This document shows positions 63,181 to 64,000 of a stretch of 64,000 nt of DNA, in pieces. Below the pieces are notes generated by a model. It had not been told where the DNA came from, searched no databases, and saw only the letters and a list, made by a program, of their open reading frames with translations. Source of the stretch: Arcuatula senhousia (Eukaryota; Mollusca; Bivalvia; Mytilida; Mytilidae); the NCBI GenBank assembly GCA_963971305.1, contig OZ020307.1:52945702-53009701 (forward strand), written 5' to 3'. Each line of letters begins with the position of its first letter. Position 1 is the stretch's first letter. Both the position numbers and the translations under genes were made by a program.

Positions 63181-64000
63181 CAAGAGGTTCCCAGGAGCCT
63201 GAATCGCTCACCTGGTCTTGATGTTGACCCTATACTTTTGTAGAGCTAAATGAGCTGAACATTTAAGCAAGCAACAGCTTTTCTCTACCTGCAATAGTTT
63301 TCATTCTATAGGCCAAAAACAACATTTTTCACCTATAACCCCTATAAGGAGTCATCTGACAACTTCGACCCTATGAAGACTTTTGTAGAGCTCAATGAGC
63401 TGAACATTTAAGCAAGCAACAGCTAATCTCTATGTGCAATAGTTTTCATTCTGTAGGCCAAAAACATGAAAAAATGCCATTTTTCAGGGGCCGTAACCCC
63501 TATAAGGGGTTATCTGACAACTTCGATCCTATGGAGACTTTCGTAGAGCTAAATGAGCTAAACATTTAAGCAAGCAACAGCTAATCTCTATCTGCAATAG
63601 TTTTCATTCTGTAGGCCAAAAACATGAAAAATGGCTATTTTTCACCTTTAAGGGGCTGTAACCCCTATAAGGGGTCATCTGACAACTTCAACCCTATGGA
63701 GACTTTTGTAGAGTTAAATGAGCTGAACATTTAAGCAAGCAACAGCTAATCTCTATCTGCAATAGTTTTCATTCTGTAGGCCAAAAACATGAAAAATTGC
63801 TATTTTTCAGGGGCCGTAACCCCTATAAGGAGTCATCTGACAACTTCGACTCTATGGAAAATCTTGTAGAGCTAAATGAGCTGAACATTTAAGCAAGCAA
63901 CAGCTAATCTCTATCTGCAATAGTTTTCATTCTGTAGGACAAAAACATGAAAAATCGCTATTTTTCAGGGGCCGTAACCCCTATAAGGGGTCATCTGACA
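63181..64000 (-). mobile_element. Rolling-circle-like element with ~160-bp cores, leaves the window
   Basis: Left end CAAG plus AGGTTCCCAGGAGCCT and GCTCACCTG; at least four ~160-bp units identical in type to 30494-32338. Its right terminus is beyond 64000. Confidence 0.8.

Overview
The window is animal nuclear DNA, most likely from a bivalve mollusc and probably a mytilid-like mussel. It is AT-rich, intron-rich and gene-poor, and crowded with repeats built from tandem cores, (GGAC)n-type microsatellites and terminal hairpins of the kind described in bivalve genomes. The exact species cannot be read from the sequence.

One gene dominates. On the minus strand, 22 exons spread over 62107-2693 encode the central part of Integrator complex subunit 1 (INTS1). 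This is the large scaffold subunit of the nuclear complex that cleaves snRNA 3' ends and terminates promoter-proximal RNA polymerase II. Every exon has GT-AG borders and the phases join exactly. The 5' exons lie beyond position 64000 and the 3' exons beyond position 1. The copy carries lesions: exons 1, 3 and 5 have +1-class frameshifts, each at a 4-bp tandem duplication; exon 7 has an in-frame TAG where tryptophan is expected; exon 11 has lost one base. It is therefore either a decaying copy or allele, or the sequence has errors.

The most unusual structure is in INTS1 itself. Five exons (8, 10, 12, 13, 18) are followed directly by tandem arrays whose unit is the exon's own 3' end plus its 5' splice donor. 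The largest, after exon 13, is about 3.8 kb with roughly 110 copies and a 975-bp higher-order period. Two other exons (9, 22) have a decayed copy of their acceptor-bearing 5' part just upstream.

Other genes: a single-exon B-box/coiled-coil/beta-propeller (TRIM-like) gene lies on the plus strand at 43941-45635, nested in an INTS1 intron. The left edge holds the start of a minus-strand ORF made of 17-residue Lys/Pro-rich repeats.

The rest is mostly mobile DNA. The main class looks like non-autonomous Helitron/Helentron-like (rolling-circle) elements: a hairpin followed by CTAG or CTTG at one end, tandem cores, a microsatellite and a second long hairpin. They insert into A/T runs without target duplication and nest in each other (27022-38463 is the largest pile-up). 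Nearly all lie in the same orientation as INTS1. DNA-transposon MITEs with clear target duplications also occur: TTTAAGATT (3544-4438), TTAA (4519-5054), GTCAAGGT (10151-11012) and TA (18062-18268, 49184-52785). A 2.8-kb palindrome at 49422-52215 is an inverted dimer of a rolling-circle element.
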